Assembly: GCA_964610505.1 (NCBI GenBank)
Contig: CAZSXU010000026.1
Location: forward strand, 1-54,471
Source of the DNA: CAZSXU01 sp964610505
Lineage (GTDB): Bacteria > Arandabacterota > Arandabacteria > JAGLYR01
Length of the DNA: 54,471 nucleotides
Direction of reading: 5' to 3'
Part shown: positions 42,772-51,599 of the stretch, piece by piece
Layout of the letters: each line of letters opens with the position of its first letter
Position numbering within the stretch: position 1 is the stretch's first letter
Notes under the pieces: model-generated
Told to the model about the DNA's origin: nothing
Database searches by the model: none
The model's input: the letters and a program-made list of their open reading frames with translations, nothing else
Position numbers and translations under genes: made by a program

Positions 42772-43800
42772 ATGCAGAGAACCTCCTGGGTTTCCTTGCC
42801 ACTGCTCCTCCTCATCATTCTCGGGTTCTCATCCTCTCCCGCCCGCCCCCACGGCGAGGGGGATGCGGCGCTCTGGCCCGAGATTGAACCCTTCGAGACA
42901 GGCCACCTTCGGGTCTCGAATCTCCACCAGATTTTCTACGAACTCTGCGGCAATCCAAATGGGAAACCGGTCTTCGTCCTTCACGGGGGTCCGGGAAGCG
43001 GGTGCTCCCCGCACATGCGTCGGTTCTTCAATCCCGAGAGGTTTCTCATCGTTCTCCATGACCAGCGCGGCGCCGGCAGGTCGATACCTTACGCCGAAAT
43101 TCGACAGAACACGACCGAGCACCTGGTTCGGGACATCGAGCGGCTTCGTCGTCATCTGGATCTCCAGGAGGTCATCCTGTTCGGTGGCTCCTGGGGCACG
43201 ACCCTTGGCCTGGCGTATGCCGAAGTGTATCCCGAGCGCGTGAGCGGCATGGTTCTTCGCGGAGTGTTCACGGGGACCAAGAGCGAGATCGACTACTTCT
43301 ATCACGGGGGGGTTCGGACCCACTTCCCGGATGCCTACGATCGCATGCTGGGTTCGCTGCCCGATCCCGACAGGCGCCCGCTACCGGCCTATTTCCTCGA
43401 GCTGATCCGAAGCGAGGACCCCTCAGAACGAGACCGGTACAGCCGAGTCTGGGCCGCCTACGAGATCAAGATCTGCGGGCTGGCGGTTCCGGACGAACAG
43501 ATCGCCGGCATCCTTGAGGAATCCGATCCGTATGCGTTTGCGCTCCTCGAGAACTACTACATGGCCAATGACTGCTTTCTGGAAGAAGATCAACTTCTCA
43601 AGAACGCGTGGAAGATTCCGGATATTCCGATCACTATCGTCAACGGTCGCTACGACGCAGTGTGCCCGCCGGTCACCGCCTATCGTCTTCATCAGGCGAT
43701 CCCCGGGTCGCGACTGATCATTGCCGAAAGCGCCGGGCACTGGATGGGCGAAAAACCGATCGAGCAGGCGTTGCTCGAGGCCATGAAGGACTTCGAGTGA
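42772..43800 (+). CDS. pip: Exported prolyl aminopeptidase (proline iminopeptidase)
   Basis: A 342-residue alpha/beta hydrolase removing N-terminal proline from peptides. VFVLHGGPGSGCSPHMRRFFNP forms the oxyanion region, HDQRGAGRS follows, the nucleophile Ser140 is in FGGSWGTTLGLAYA, and later Asp in NGRYDAVCPP and His in SAGHWMGE complete the triad. These are hallmarks of Pip. The first 25 residues are an apparent signal peptide (LPLLLLIILGFSSSPA), unusual because most Pip enzymes are cytoplasmic; this one probably works in the periplasm or outside. Start has AGGGAG upstream. The methyltransferase gene follows after 15 bases. Confidence 0.9.
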   Translation: MQRTSWVSLPLLLLIILGFSSSPARPHGEGDAALWPEIEPFETGHLRVSNLHQIFYELCGNPNGKPVFVLHGGPGSGCSPHMRRFFNPERFLIVLHDQRGAGRSIPYAEIRQNTTEHLVRDIERLRRHLDLQEVILFGGSWGTTLGLAYAEVYPERVSGMVLRGVFTGTKSEIDYFYHGGVRTHFPDAYDRMLGSLPDPDRRPLPAYFLELIRSEDPSERDRYSRVWAAYEIKICGLAVPDEQIAGILEESDPYAFALLENYYMANDCFLEEDQLLKNAWKIPDIPITIVNGRYDAVCPPVTAYRLHQAIPGSRLIIAESAGHWMGEKPIEQALLEAMKDFE

Positions 43801-43815
43801 TTCGGCGGGAATTCG

Positions 43816-44520
43816 ATGGGGTATGATCAAGCATACGAAGAGACGGCCGACTACTTCGGGAAAGAGCCCGACGACATCCTGATGGCGTACGTGGATCGGA
43901 TTGACCGATTTGCCCGAGTGCTGGACATCGGCGCGGGCCAGGGCCGAAACGCTCTTCCCGTCGCCCGCCTGGGCTATACCGTGGAGGCGATCGATGTCTC
44001 CACCATCGCGGTCAAGATCCTTTCGGAGGCGGCCCGGAATGAGACCCTGCCGCTCCGGGCCATCTGCTGCGGGTTTGAAACGTTCATACCGGAATCCACC
44101 TTCTCGGCCATCCTCATGTTCGGCATGATCCCCGAGCAGTCCCGCGAATCCACCCGGCTGATGCTGGCAAAGATCGATCAGTGGACGAATCCCGGAGGCC
44201 TGGTGTTTGCCACGGCATTCACCACGGGGGATCCGGCGTTTGATGAGCACTCAGAAACCTGGAAGACCATCGGTGAGAACTCGTTCGCGGACCGCGAGGG
44301 GACCATCCGCACGTATCTCCGCTCGGGAGAACTGCTTTCCATGTTTCCGGGATGGGGTACCCTCCACTACTGGGAAGGGATGGGACCCGAGCATCGTCAC
44401 GGGAATCGACCGCCCGAGCGTCACGCGAAAGCCGAGGGCGTATTCCGCAAGCCGAAATCGGAAACGGAGGACTTGATCCGAGCCGCGGCCGAGCGGAAGG
44501 TGGAGACCTCCACCCGGTGA
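43816..44520 (+). CDS. Class I SAM-dependent methyltransferase (TehB/UbiE-like)
   Basis: A 234-residue protein. VLDIGAGQGRNALPVARLGYTVEAIDVS (about 35-62) contains motif I and the acidic residue at the end of strand 2. NPGGLVFATAFTTGDP is the post-I region. The N-terminal DQAYEETADYFGKEPDDIL resembles small-molecule or tellurite methyltransferases of the TehB type. The C-terminal 60 residues are charged and less typical. It is downstream of pip and 30 bases upstream of the DinB-like gene, with CGGGAA before the start. The substrate cannot be told. Confidence 0.8.
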   Translation: MGYDQAYEETADYFGKEPDDILMAYVDRIDRFARVLDIGAGQGRNALPVARLGYTVEAIDVSTIAVKILSEAARNETLPLRAICCGFETFIPESTFSAILMFGMIPEQSRESTRLMLAKIDQWTNPGGLVFATAFTTGDPAFDEHSETWKTIGENSFADREGTIRTYLRSGELLSMFPGWGTLHYWEGMGPEHRHGNRPPERHAKAEGVFRKPKSETEDLIRAAAERKVETSTR

Positions 44521-44550
44521 GCGGTCAGCGCCGGACAGAAGGAGATTTGA

Positions 44551-45036
44551 ATGCCCCCCGTCGCGACTCCATTTGAAGACCCTTTCAACCTCAACACCCG
44601 TCTTTTCTTGAACTGCCTCGATGGCATCGATGACGAAACCGGACGCCGGCGGCCGAACGATCGGACGAACAGCATGACTTTCATCGCCGTGCATGTTCTG
44701 GACGCGCGCCATTTCCTCGCCCGCTGCCTGGGGCTCGAGGTGGACAATCCATTCAATCCCCTGCTCGCCGACGTAGAGCGCATCGAGGATGTGAAAAGCC
44801 TCCCGTCGGTCGACGAGTTGAAATCGTCTTGGCTGGGGATCACCGGAGCACTCGAGAAGCGGATCGCCACGGTCGCCCCGGCCGATCTCGCACAACCCTC
44901 CCCCCAGCCGTTTCCCCTCGAATGCGGCGACACCGTCCTGGGAGCGCTCACGTTTCTCCTCCAGCACGAGGCGTTCCACATCGGGCAGATGGCGCTGATC
45001 CGCAAGTACGTCGGCGCGGAGGCGATGGTCTACTGA
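44551..45036 (+). CDS. DinB-family protein
   Basis: A 161-residue protein with the four-helix DinB fold. Probable metal ligands are His48 and/or His54 (FIAVHVLDARHFL) and the paired His in LLQHEAFHIGQMALIRKY near residues 138-142, which is the family's most recognisable segment. DinB-like proteins are metal-dependent enzymes including thiol-dependent transferases; specific roles vary. AAGGAGA precedes the start. It is the last gene of the pip-methyltransferase-DinB group, all on the plus strand with short spacing. Confidence 0.82.
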   Translation: MPPVATPFEDPFNLNTRLFLNCLDGIDDETGRRRPNDRTNSMTFIAVHVLDARHFLARCLGLEVDNPFNPLLADVERIEDVKSLPSVDELKSSWLGITGALEKRIATVAPADLAQPSPQPFPLECGDTVLGALTFLLQHEAFHIGQMALIRKYVGAEAMVY

Positions 45037-45197
45037 CGGGTTCACTCGGGCGCGCTTCTTCTGTAACTGCGTGTCGGGACAGCGATTCTCCTGGACCGAC
45101 GGCCGCGAGCGGATCGCCATCGCAAAACTTGTACTTTCCTTATGCCCTGAATCCAGTTATACTCGAAGTGGTTCCTGGATCTGTACTTGGAGGCGCT

Positions 45198-45980
45198 ATG
45201 CGGAGAGCGATCCTCAGCCTGCTGCTCATCGGGTTTTCCCTCTATGTACCCCGAGCATGCCCGGCCCAATCAACGGTTACGATCCCGCGAATCGAGGGGC
45301 GCTTCATCAATCTGGTAGACGGTGTGTGTTTCTGTTCGGGAACGATCCAGGCCGAGATTGATTATAACCCCGAGACCGCGTTCGCGACGACCCGAGTATC
45401 GGCCGACGGCTCCTTTCTCTTCACCAACCTCGAGGTCCCACCGGGCGCCGTCAACATCGATTTTCGGGGATCGATTTTTCCGAGAGTCGAAAACGCCTTG
45501 AGCGCCGTATACGGGATCGAGGCCCTGGCCTCAGGCGAGATCCCCGGCGATTCTCTTCGCGTACTCTACAATCCTCCGAGGCCGAGGAATGTCTCCGCCC
45601 ACCCGTCTCTTTCGGGCCACCTCGAGGGTCGGGTCACGGATGCGGAGACGGGAAACCCCATCCCCGGCACAAGGGTACACATGATGATCCTGTTCAAAGC
45701 GGGAGCGCGATCCACGTCCCTATCCCGCCTGGAGTATTCGGTCCCCACCAACGGAGCCGGGACCTACAGACTCACCGAGTCCAAGCTCTACAGAGACATC
45801 GCCGGTCTCCAGCCCGGCCGCCTCCACCTTCGGGGTCATGTCTGGATCGCGGATCTTCGTGCCGTGGCTCTCGGCTATGAGGATGCCGCGTACACCCCGG
45901 AGGAAGCGGCCACCTTCCGGATGTTCTCCAACACCTACACGCGCAATTTCGAGATGGAGCGTCTGGAAGACGAGTGGTGA
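45198..45980 (+). CDS. Exported protein with a carboxypeptidase-regulatory-like domain
   Basis: A 260-residue protein with a signal peptide (MRRAILSLLLIGFSLYV, cleavage near ACPAQ). VTIPRIEGRFINLVDGVCFCSGTIQAEID and HLEGRVTDAETGNPIPGTRVHMM have the G-x-V-x-D-xxTGxPIPGAxV pattern of CarboxypepD_reg/prealbumin-like beta domains. A Cys pair (CFC) near residue 45 may form a disulfide. The function is unknown. The start at 45198 has GGAGGCG upstream. A TATACT at 45158 could be a -10 box, but its -35 partner is poorly spaced. Iterons start 17 bases after the stop. Confidence 0.7.
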   Translation: MRRAILSLLLIGFSLYVPRACPAQSTVTIPRIEGRFINLVDGVCFCSGTIQAEIDYNPETAFATTRVSADGSFLFTNLEVPPGAVNIDFRGSIFPRVENALSAVYGIEALASGEIPGDSLRVLYNPPRPRNVSAHPSLSGHLEGRVTDAETGNPIPGTRVHMMILFKAGARSTSLSRLEYSVPTNGAGTYRLTESKLYRDIAGLQPGRLHLRGHVWIADLRAVALGYEDAAYTPEEAATFRMFSNTYTRNFEMERLEDEW

Positions 45981-45997
45981 GAGAGAATCAAGAACCA

Positions 45998-46178
45998 GCC
46001 ACAGATTGCACAGATTACACAGATGAATGCGTAACGGAGTCTCGGCCGGCGGCCAAGACTCCGAAAAAGACTTCCGCTTTTCCCTCTGTTGTCTCTTGCG
46101 AGGATCTTCAGCTCTCTCAAATGTTCTTGTCCGAGCTCAACTTTCGACGATCGACTCTCAACGATCTCGGGCCGGCAG
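45998..46178 (+). repeat. Composite intergenic element, copy 3
   Basis: In order: AGCCACAGATTGCACAGATTACACAGATGAATGCGTAAC, hairpin 46036-46062 (GGAGTCTCGGCC-GGC-GGCCAAGACTCC, one mismatch), GAAAAAGACTTCCGCTTTTCCC, TCTGTTGTCTCTTG, GTTCTTGTCCGAGCTCAACTTTCG and ATCGACTCTCAAC. It is nearly identical to 51574-51752 in the other orientation. It follows the gene ending at 45980. The rest of the 355-base gap (46179-46335) holds only the promoter below. Confidence 0.85.
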
Positions 46179-46253
46179 CCGCTCAGGACGAACGGAACGT
46201 CTGTCACCCACCCGCCCATTCGCCCTCTCGCCCTCTCGCAGACGGATTCCCGC

Positions 46254-46282
46254 GTGACAAAGCCCCGCAATTCCGCTAGCAT
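46254..46282 (+). promoter_or_regulatory. Candidate promoter for pepT
   Basis: GTGACA (46254-46259), 17-base spacer, TAGCAT (46277-46282). The leader would be about 47 bases. The ATG at 46336 has GAAGAGAGG upstream. Confidence 0.4.
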
Positions 46283-46335
46283 AGGGTCTCTCGCTACCCC
46301 CAACGCGTCCATCGCACAGAGAAGAGAGGTTCGGA

Positions 46336-47589
46336 ATGCACGAGTTCAAAGACGCCAACGACATTCTCGAGAAAACGGCCCTCGTGGACCGGTTCCTTCG
46401 CTACGTCCGGGTCGACACCGAATCCGTGGAGGAATCCAAGGAATGCCCGAGTTCACCCGGCCAGTTGGAGCTGGCGAAAACGCTGGCGAAGGAACTCAAG
46501 GAGCTCGGCCTGGACGACGCCGCCGTGGACAAGAACGGTTACTGCCTCGCCACCCTGCCGGGAAATCGCCCGGGGCGTATCGGGTTCATCGCCCATGTGG
46601 ACACGGCCCCGCAGTTCACCGGGAAGGGAGTCAAACCCGTTCTCCATGAAAACTACGACGGCAAGCCGATCCGTCTGAAGAACGACATCGTGATCGACCC
46701 GGCGGAATCCAAGGAGCTCGGCCGGTGCGTGGGCGACACCATCATTACGGCGGACGGCACGACTCTCCTCGGCGCGGACGACAAGGCGGGGATCGCCGCG
46801 ATCATGGCGGCCCTGGAAATCCTCAAACAGGACGAGTCGCTTCCCCACCCGACGATTCGCATCTGCTTCAACCCGGAGGAGGAGGTCGGGCGCGGCGCCG
46901 ACAAGTTCCCCTTGAAAGAGTTCGACGTTCCGGTGGCGTTCACGCTCGACGGAGGCTTCACCGGGGAAGTCAACACCGAAACCTTCTCCGCCGACAAGGC
47001 CACCGTGACCTTCCGCGGCGTTTCGGTCCATCCCGGCATGGCCAAGGGCAAGATGGTCAACGCCCTTCGCTACCTCGGGAAGTTCCTGGACCGCCTCCCC
47101 GTCGATCAGGCGCCGGAAACGACGGAAAAGCGGGAAGGATTCCTCCACCCCACCGACATCTCGGGGGACGCCGCCGAGGCCAAGGTGAATCTGATCCTCC
47201 GGAGTTTCGACAACCACGAGCTGGCGGAGCACGGCCGGAAGGTGAAGGAACTTGTGGCCGAAATCGGCCGGCTGGAACCGCGCCTCGGCGTCGGGGTTGA
47301 AGTCAAAGAACAGTATCGGAACATGCGGGTCGGGCTGGACAAACATCCCGAGATCATGGAGAGGATGACGGCGGCGCTCAAGAAGGCAGGCATCGCGCCG
47401 GTCCATGAACCGATTCGCGGAGGGACGGACGGTTCCCGGTTGACGGAAATGGGGATGCCGACGCCCAACCTGTTCGCCGGAGGAGTCAATTTCCATGGTC
47501 CGAGCGAGTGGATTTCGACCCGGGCGATGGCGCTTTCGGCCTGCACGATTCTCAATCTCATTCAAATCTACGGCGACAGCCGGTCCTGA
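46336..47589 (+). CDS. pepT: Peptidase T (tripeptidase)
   Basis: A 417-residue M20B metallopeptidase removing the N-terminal residue of tripeptides in the cytoplasm. Metal and catalytic motifs: GFIAHVDTAPQFTG, LLGADDKAGIAAIM, FNPEEEVGRGADKF and FTLDGG, and the C-terminal GGVNFHGPSEW. RYVRVDTESVEESKECPSSPGQ at the N-terminus is typical of PepT. Length agrees with the family (about 410). The final step of peptide use fits the POT and OPT transporters in the window. The LpoB-like gene follows after 28 bases. Confidence 0.94.
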   Translation: MHEFKDANDILEKTALVDRFLRYVRVDTESVEESKECPSSPGQLELAKTLAKELKELGLDDAAVDKNGYCLATLPGNRPGRIGFIAHVDTAPQFTGKGVKPVLHENYDGKPIRLKNDIVIDPAESKELGRCVGDTIITADGTTLLGADDKAGIAAIMAALEILKQDESLPHPTIRICFNPEEEVGRGADKFPLKEFDVPVAFTLDGGFTGEVNTETFSADKATVTFRGVSVHPGMAKGKMVNALRYLGKFLDRLPVDQAPETTEKREGFLHPTDISGDAAEAKVNLILRSFDNHELAEHGRKVKELVAEIGRLEPRLGVGVEVKEQYRNMRVGLDKHPEIMERMTAALKKAGIAPVHEPIRGGTDGSRLTEMGMPTPNLFAGGVNFHGPSEWISTRAMALSACTILNLIQIYGDSRS

Positions 47590-47617
47590 TCGTTACCCCG
47601 ATGAGGGAGGGTGTCTC

Positions 47618-48226
47618 ATGAACAGATCCATGCTCGTCACGGGCCTCATCTTGATCCCGGTGCTCGTCTGCGGGATGGGATGCTCGAAGAAAGTGGTCTC
47701 CCGGGTCGACCCGAACACCACGATTGACCTCTCCGGCTACTGGAACGATACGGATTCCCGCCTCGTCGCCGAGGAGATGATTCAGGATTGCCTGTCCAGG
47801 CCGTGGAAGGGGCGTCATGTGGATCGGGTGGGCAAGCGACCGGCCATCATTGTCGGGCGGGTCGTGAACAAGACGACCGAGCATATCGCCACGGCGACTT
47901 TCATCGGAGATATCGAGCGGGCACTCATCAACAGTGGGGACGTGGAGATGGTCGCCGGCGCCGCGGAGCGGGGGCAGATTCGGGATGAACGTGAAGACCA
48001 GCAGATCTTCTCGAGCCCGGAGACGGCGAAGCAGTGGGGCAAGGAAAAAGGCGCCGACTACATGATGACCGGTATCATCAGCTCCATTACGGACGAGGAG
48101 GAGGGGAAGAAGGTCATCTACTACCAGACGGACCTGACCCTCATCCACCTGGAGGACAATACGAAGGTCTGGCTCGGACAGAAGAAGATCAAGAAGTTCA
48201 TCGGGAGAAAGAAGTACTCCGGCTGA
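47618..48226 (+). CDS. LpoB-like penicillin-binding-protein activator, lipoprotein
   Basis: A 202-residue lipoprotein: signal MNRSMLVTGLILIPVLVCGM with Cys22 as the lipidated residue. Residues about 40-200 show the CsgG/TolB-like fold of LpoB: DLSGYWNDTDSRLVAEEMIQDCL, RPAIIVGRVVNKTTEHIAT, IERALINSGDVEMV and TGIISSITDEEEGKKVIYYQTDLTLIHLED. In E. coli LpoB spans the periplasm to activate PBP1b. A pairing of an LpoB-like gene with a large TPR lipoprotein like the one following is seen in several Gram-negative bacteria. GGGAGGG lies before the start; the stop overlaps the next start by one base. Confidence 0.85.
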   Translation: MNRSMLVTGLILIPVLVCGMGCSKKVVSRVDPNTTIDLSGYWNDTDSRLVAEEMIQDCLSRPWKGRHVDRVGKRPAIIVGRVVNKTTEHIATATFIGDIERALINSGDVEMVAGAAERGQIRDEREDQQIFSSPETAKQWGKEKGADYMMTGIISSITDEEEGKKVIYYQTDLTLIHLEDNTKVWLGQKKIKKFIGRKKYSG

Positions 48227-49763
48227 TGACCCGTCCGGATGTGCCTATGCCCAGGACCCTGCGATTCCTGCTCTGCGTCCTCATGGTCTCCTCGGCCGGC
48301 TGCGCGTCCTACGTGTCGCACTCGGTGAAGATCAGGAGCAGCCTGGCCGAAGGCCGTTTCGACAGCGCCCTCGAAGAGGTCGAGAAATCCGAGAGCGGAT
48401 CCTCTCACCTCCTCGCCCTGTATGAACGCGGTCTCATCCTCCACTACGCTCAACAGTACGGGGAGAGCAATCTCGAGCTTCACAAGGCCGAAGACCTCTA
48501 CGATGATCTCTACACCAAGAGTCTTTCACGAGAGGCCGGAGCCCTTGTCACGAGCGACGTCATCACTCACTTTCGGGGAGAACGCTTCGAGTCCGCCTAC
48601 ATCCACTACTACAAGGTCCTGAACTACCTCCACCTGGGAGACGGCCAGGGAGCCCTGGTCGAATGCCGCAAGCTCAACCAGAAGCTCAAGACGTTCCGGG
48701 ACGCGGAGGACACCTTCTACACGGATGATCCGTTCCTCGAGTATCTCACGGGCATCGTGTATGAATCTCAGGGTGACATGTCGGACGCCTGGGTGTCCTA
48801 CCGGATTGCCCTGGAAGCCTACGAGAACCTGGGAGGATCATTCAACGTTCGATACCCTCCGGATCTCGCCTGCGACGTGGAGCGGGCCGGAGAACGTCTG
48901 GGCCAGATGAGCGACCGGCCCGGTCCACCGGAGAGTCCCGAGTGCCCGGAGATCATCTCCGGCGGCGGTGCCGTAGTCCTTCTGCTGGAGACGGGATTCG
49001 CTCCACACAAAACCGAAGTCAATATTGTGGCCCCGATTCTCGAGGGGGAGCTCGACGCGGACGATTTCGACGCCGACCGGTTCGCGCTGACGCTGGCCGA
49101 CCGGGCCGGTCCCCGGCGGGTTCGCGCCGAGAAGGTCGTCCACTGGTTGAAAATCGCGTTTCCGGAGATCGTCGAGGAACCGGCGTGGACCGACGAGGTC
49201 GAGGTCATCCCCGTAGAGATGCCGACATCGGCCGTCCGCGCGTCTCGCGCCACCAGCATCGAGACTCTCGTTCTTCGGCGTTTTGAGGAAAGGCGGACCC
49301 GGATCCTGGCCAAAACCTTCGCACGAGCCCTCACCAAGTATCTCGCACAGAGGGCGGCCGAGAAGGAAACGGGAAGGTTGGGTGGAATCGCCGTGAATCT
49401 CTTCAACATCGCCACGGAAACGGCCGACACGCGCAGCTGGAGCACGCTCCCGGGCCACATCTACCTGGCGCGCCTCTTCCTTCCCGAAGGCAGGTATACG
49501 CTGCAGGTGGTTCTCCGATCCGGCGGCGAGCGTCNNNNNNNNNNNNNNNNNNNNNNNNNNNNNNNNNNNNNNNNNNNNNNNNNNNNNNNNNNNNNNNNNN
49601 NNNNNNNNNNNNNNNNNNNNNNNNNNNNNNNNNNCTTCCCGAAGGCAGGTATACGCTGCAGGTGGTTCTCCGATCCGGCGGCGAGCGTCAGCATACCATC
49701 GCTCTTCCGGATGTCGAAGTCACTCCGGGACGGACCACCTTCCTGAATCACCGCGTGTTTTAG
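48226..49763 (+). CDS. TPR-type lipoprotein (COG3014-like), interrupted by a false gap
   Basis: The lipobox SSAGC (Cys26) is followed by TPR-like helices (ALEEVEKSESGSSHLLALYERGLILHYAQ, VLNYLHLGDGQGALVECRKLNQKLK) and a C-terminal beta domain. The frame seems to break at a run of 100 N (49535-49634). However, the 55 bases before the Ns (49480-49534) are exactly repeated after them (49635-49689). Removing the Ns and one copy joins codons cleanly and gives 461 codons ending RTTFLNHRVF and TAG at 49761-49763. The gene is therefore intact and about 460 residues long. It starts at 48226 (TGATG overlap); an ATG at 48247 is possible. Confidence 0.85.
49535..49634. other. Assembly gap (100 N), probably of negative length
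   Basis: The 55-base sequence on both sides is identical (it begins CTTCCCGAAGGCAGG and ends GGCGGCGAGCGTC). The two contigs thus overlap by 55 bases and nothing is missing. Confidence 0.9.
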
Positions 49764-49810
49764 GAACGGCCTGCCACGGATCGCAAAAACTCGGAAGCCA
49801 AAAAAGCCTT

Positions 49811-50050
49811 GTCCGCAGATTGCGCAGATTAAAAAGGGAGAGACACGATCAAGAGCGAGCCACAGATTTCACAGATGACACAGATGGAAGCGTAACGGAG
49901 TCTCGGCCCCCGGCCGAGACTCCGAGAAGAACCGAGTGGGTCTGTGTTCGAGGGTGGTTCCTTCCGATGCTCTTGTCCAAGATCGACTCTCGACTTTCCA
50001 TTCTCTCGGGCCGGCAACGGCCGGCCCGTTAGCCACAGATTTCACAGATG
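49811..50050 (+). repeat. Composite intergenic element, copy 4
   Basis: CCGCAGATTGCGCAGATT (49811), GAGCCACAGATTTCACAGATGACACAGATG (49857), CGTAAC, perfect hairpin 49897-49923 (GGAGTCTCGGCC-CCC-GGCCGAGACTCC), GGTTCCTTCCGATGCTCTTG, TCGACTCTCGACTTTCC, hairpin CGGGCCGGC-AAC-GGCCGGCCCG-like (about 50009-50029), then TAGCCACAGATTTCACAGATG (50031). The order of blocks matches copy 1. It fills most of the 375-base gap before the phosphate transporter gene; no coding sequence is seen there. Confidence 0.8.
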
Positions 50051-50138
50051 ACACCGATATACCCGGGCCCACCGTCGATTTTTCTTGCTCTTGCCGTGCA
50101 TTTTCGGACAATGGGCTTGGCTGGCGGAGGATCCCTTC

Positions 50139-51599
50139 TTGGAATCGCTCGACTGGAAAACTCTCGTCTTCGGGCTCATCGGCGGGTTGGGCATGTTCCT
50201 CTTTGGAATGCGCCTCATGTCCGATGGGCTTCGCTCCGTCGCCAGCGAACGGATGCGCTCCATCCTCTCCACCCTCACGCGCAATACCTACATTGCGATT
50301 CTGGCGGGCGCCACCATCACGGCTCTGATCCAGAGCTCGAGTGCCATGACCGTCCTCGTCGTCGGACTCGTCAACGCCAGCCTCCTGACCCTGAAGCAGG
50401 CCGTCTGCATCATTCTGGGCGCCAATATCGGCACCACCATCACCGCCTGGATGGTCTCGGCCATGGCCTTCCTCAAGCCGACGACCTACGCGCTTCCGGC
50501 CATTGGCATCGGCTTCCTGATGACGCAGGTCGCCAAGCGGCAGAAGGCAAAACAGTGGGGCCAGGTCCTCCTCGGCTTCGGGATCCTGTTCTTCGGCCTG
50601 AGCATCATGAAGGAGGGCTTCGCTCCTTTGAAGGATAGCGCAGGCGCCGCTTCCGTCCTCGCCTCCTTCGGGACGAATCCTCTTCTTGGGATTCTGGTGG
50701 GCACGCTCTTCACCATGGTCCTTCAGAGNNNNNNNNNNNNNNNNNNNNNNNNNNNNNNNNNNNNNNNNNNNNNNNNNNNNNNNNNNNNNNNNNNNNNNNN
50801 NNNNNNNNNNNNNNNNNNNNNNNNNNNNGGTCCCCAGCACCTGGCGAAACATCTCCTCGAAACTCCGGGTGCCGCCATTCAGGCCACCATCGAAGAGCTG
50901 ATCCACATGGCCGAGGTGGCTCGAGACACGGCTCGACTCGCCTTCACTTCCTTCTTCTCCGGAGATGAGCACAGAATCAATGACATCCGGTGCTCCGAAA
51001 CCGGTCTCGATGAACTCCAGATCGCAATCACCGACTACCTGATTGAGATCTCCGAGCGCCATCCGCACGAGCGCGATACCCGGATGCTGCCCGTGCTCAT
51101 TCACTCGGTCAACGATCTGGAGAAGATTGGAGACTACTGCTTCAACCTCACGCAGCTGATCGAGAGAATGGCGGCCGAGAACCTCAAGATTCCGGACGTG
51201 GCGTTGCCGAACCTCAACGCGCTTGCCGACCGCGTCGATCGCATGATGGGCCATCTCATCACGGGACTCAAATCCAGAGACGTAGCCGAGGCCGATACGA
51301 TTCTCGTTCTCGAAAGCGAACTCGATGCACTGAGAGACAACAGCCGCCGCCGGCAGATCGCTCGGCTTCTGAGCAGGAAGGACGATCCTCGACTCGAGAT
51401 TCTATGCATGGACTTCGCCACGAATCTCGAGAAGATGGGCGATCACATCACTAACATCGCCCAGGCCCTGAAGGAAGACCTGAGTTGGGTCAGCCGATTG
51501 GCGGAGTTGGAAGGCGAGGAGCCGGGAGCCGGATGCGCGACGGAATCCCGGCCGGACGCGAGGGTCCGAGAAGGTGGAAAGTCGATCGTCGAAAGTTGA
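50139..51599 (+). CDS. Na/Pi cotransporter family protein, missing part at an assembly gap
   Basis: The N-terminal half has GLIGGLGMFLFGMRLMSDGLRS and the first inverted-repeat motif LIQSSSAMTVLVVGLVNA, then GANIGTTITAW. The sequence breaks at the second QSSS motif (TMVLQ-gap). After the Ns comes a PhoU-like helical domain (ELIHMAEVARDTARLAF, EKIGDYCFNLTQLIERM, NLEKMGDHITNIAQAL). Compared with homologues of about 550 residues, 100-150 residues are lost in the gap. TTG at 50139 with GGCGGAGGAT upstream is the best start; TTG at 50085 is possible. The last 20 residues are translated from composite-repeat sequence. Confidence 0.8.
   Translation: MESLDWKTLVFGLIGGLGMFLFGMRLMSDGLRSVASERMRSILSTLTRNTYIAILAGATITALIQSSSAMTVLVVGLVNASLLTLKQAVCIILGANIGTTITAWMVSAMAFLKPTTYALPAIGIGFLMTQVAKRQKAKQWGQVLLGFGILFFGLSIMKEGFAPLKDSAGAASVLASFGTNPLLGILVGTLFTMVLQXXXXXXXXXXXXXXXXXXXXXXXXXXXXXXXXXXGPQHLAKHLLETPGAAIQATIEELIHMAEVARDTARLAFTSFFSGDEHRINDIRCSETGLDELQIAITDYLIEISERHPHERDTRMLPVLIHSVNDLEKIGDYCFNLTQLIERMAAENLKIPDVALPNLNALADRVDRMMGHLITGLKSRDVAEADTILVLESELDALRDNSRRRQIARLLSRKDDPRLEILCMDFATNLEKMGDHITNIAQALKEDLSWVSRLAELEGEEPGAGCATESRPDARVREGGKSIVES
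50729..50828. other. Assembly gap (100 N) with real missing sequence
   Basis: The sequences at the two sides do not overlap. The missing second membrane repeat of the cotransporter needs about 300-450 bases, so the true gap is longer than 100. Confidence 0.8.

Noticed and set aside
45128..45163. TTGTAC/TATACT promoter before the CarboxypepD_reg-like gene
   Set aside because: The spacer of 23 bases is too long for a standard promoter.
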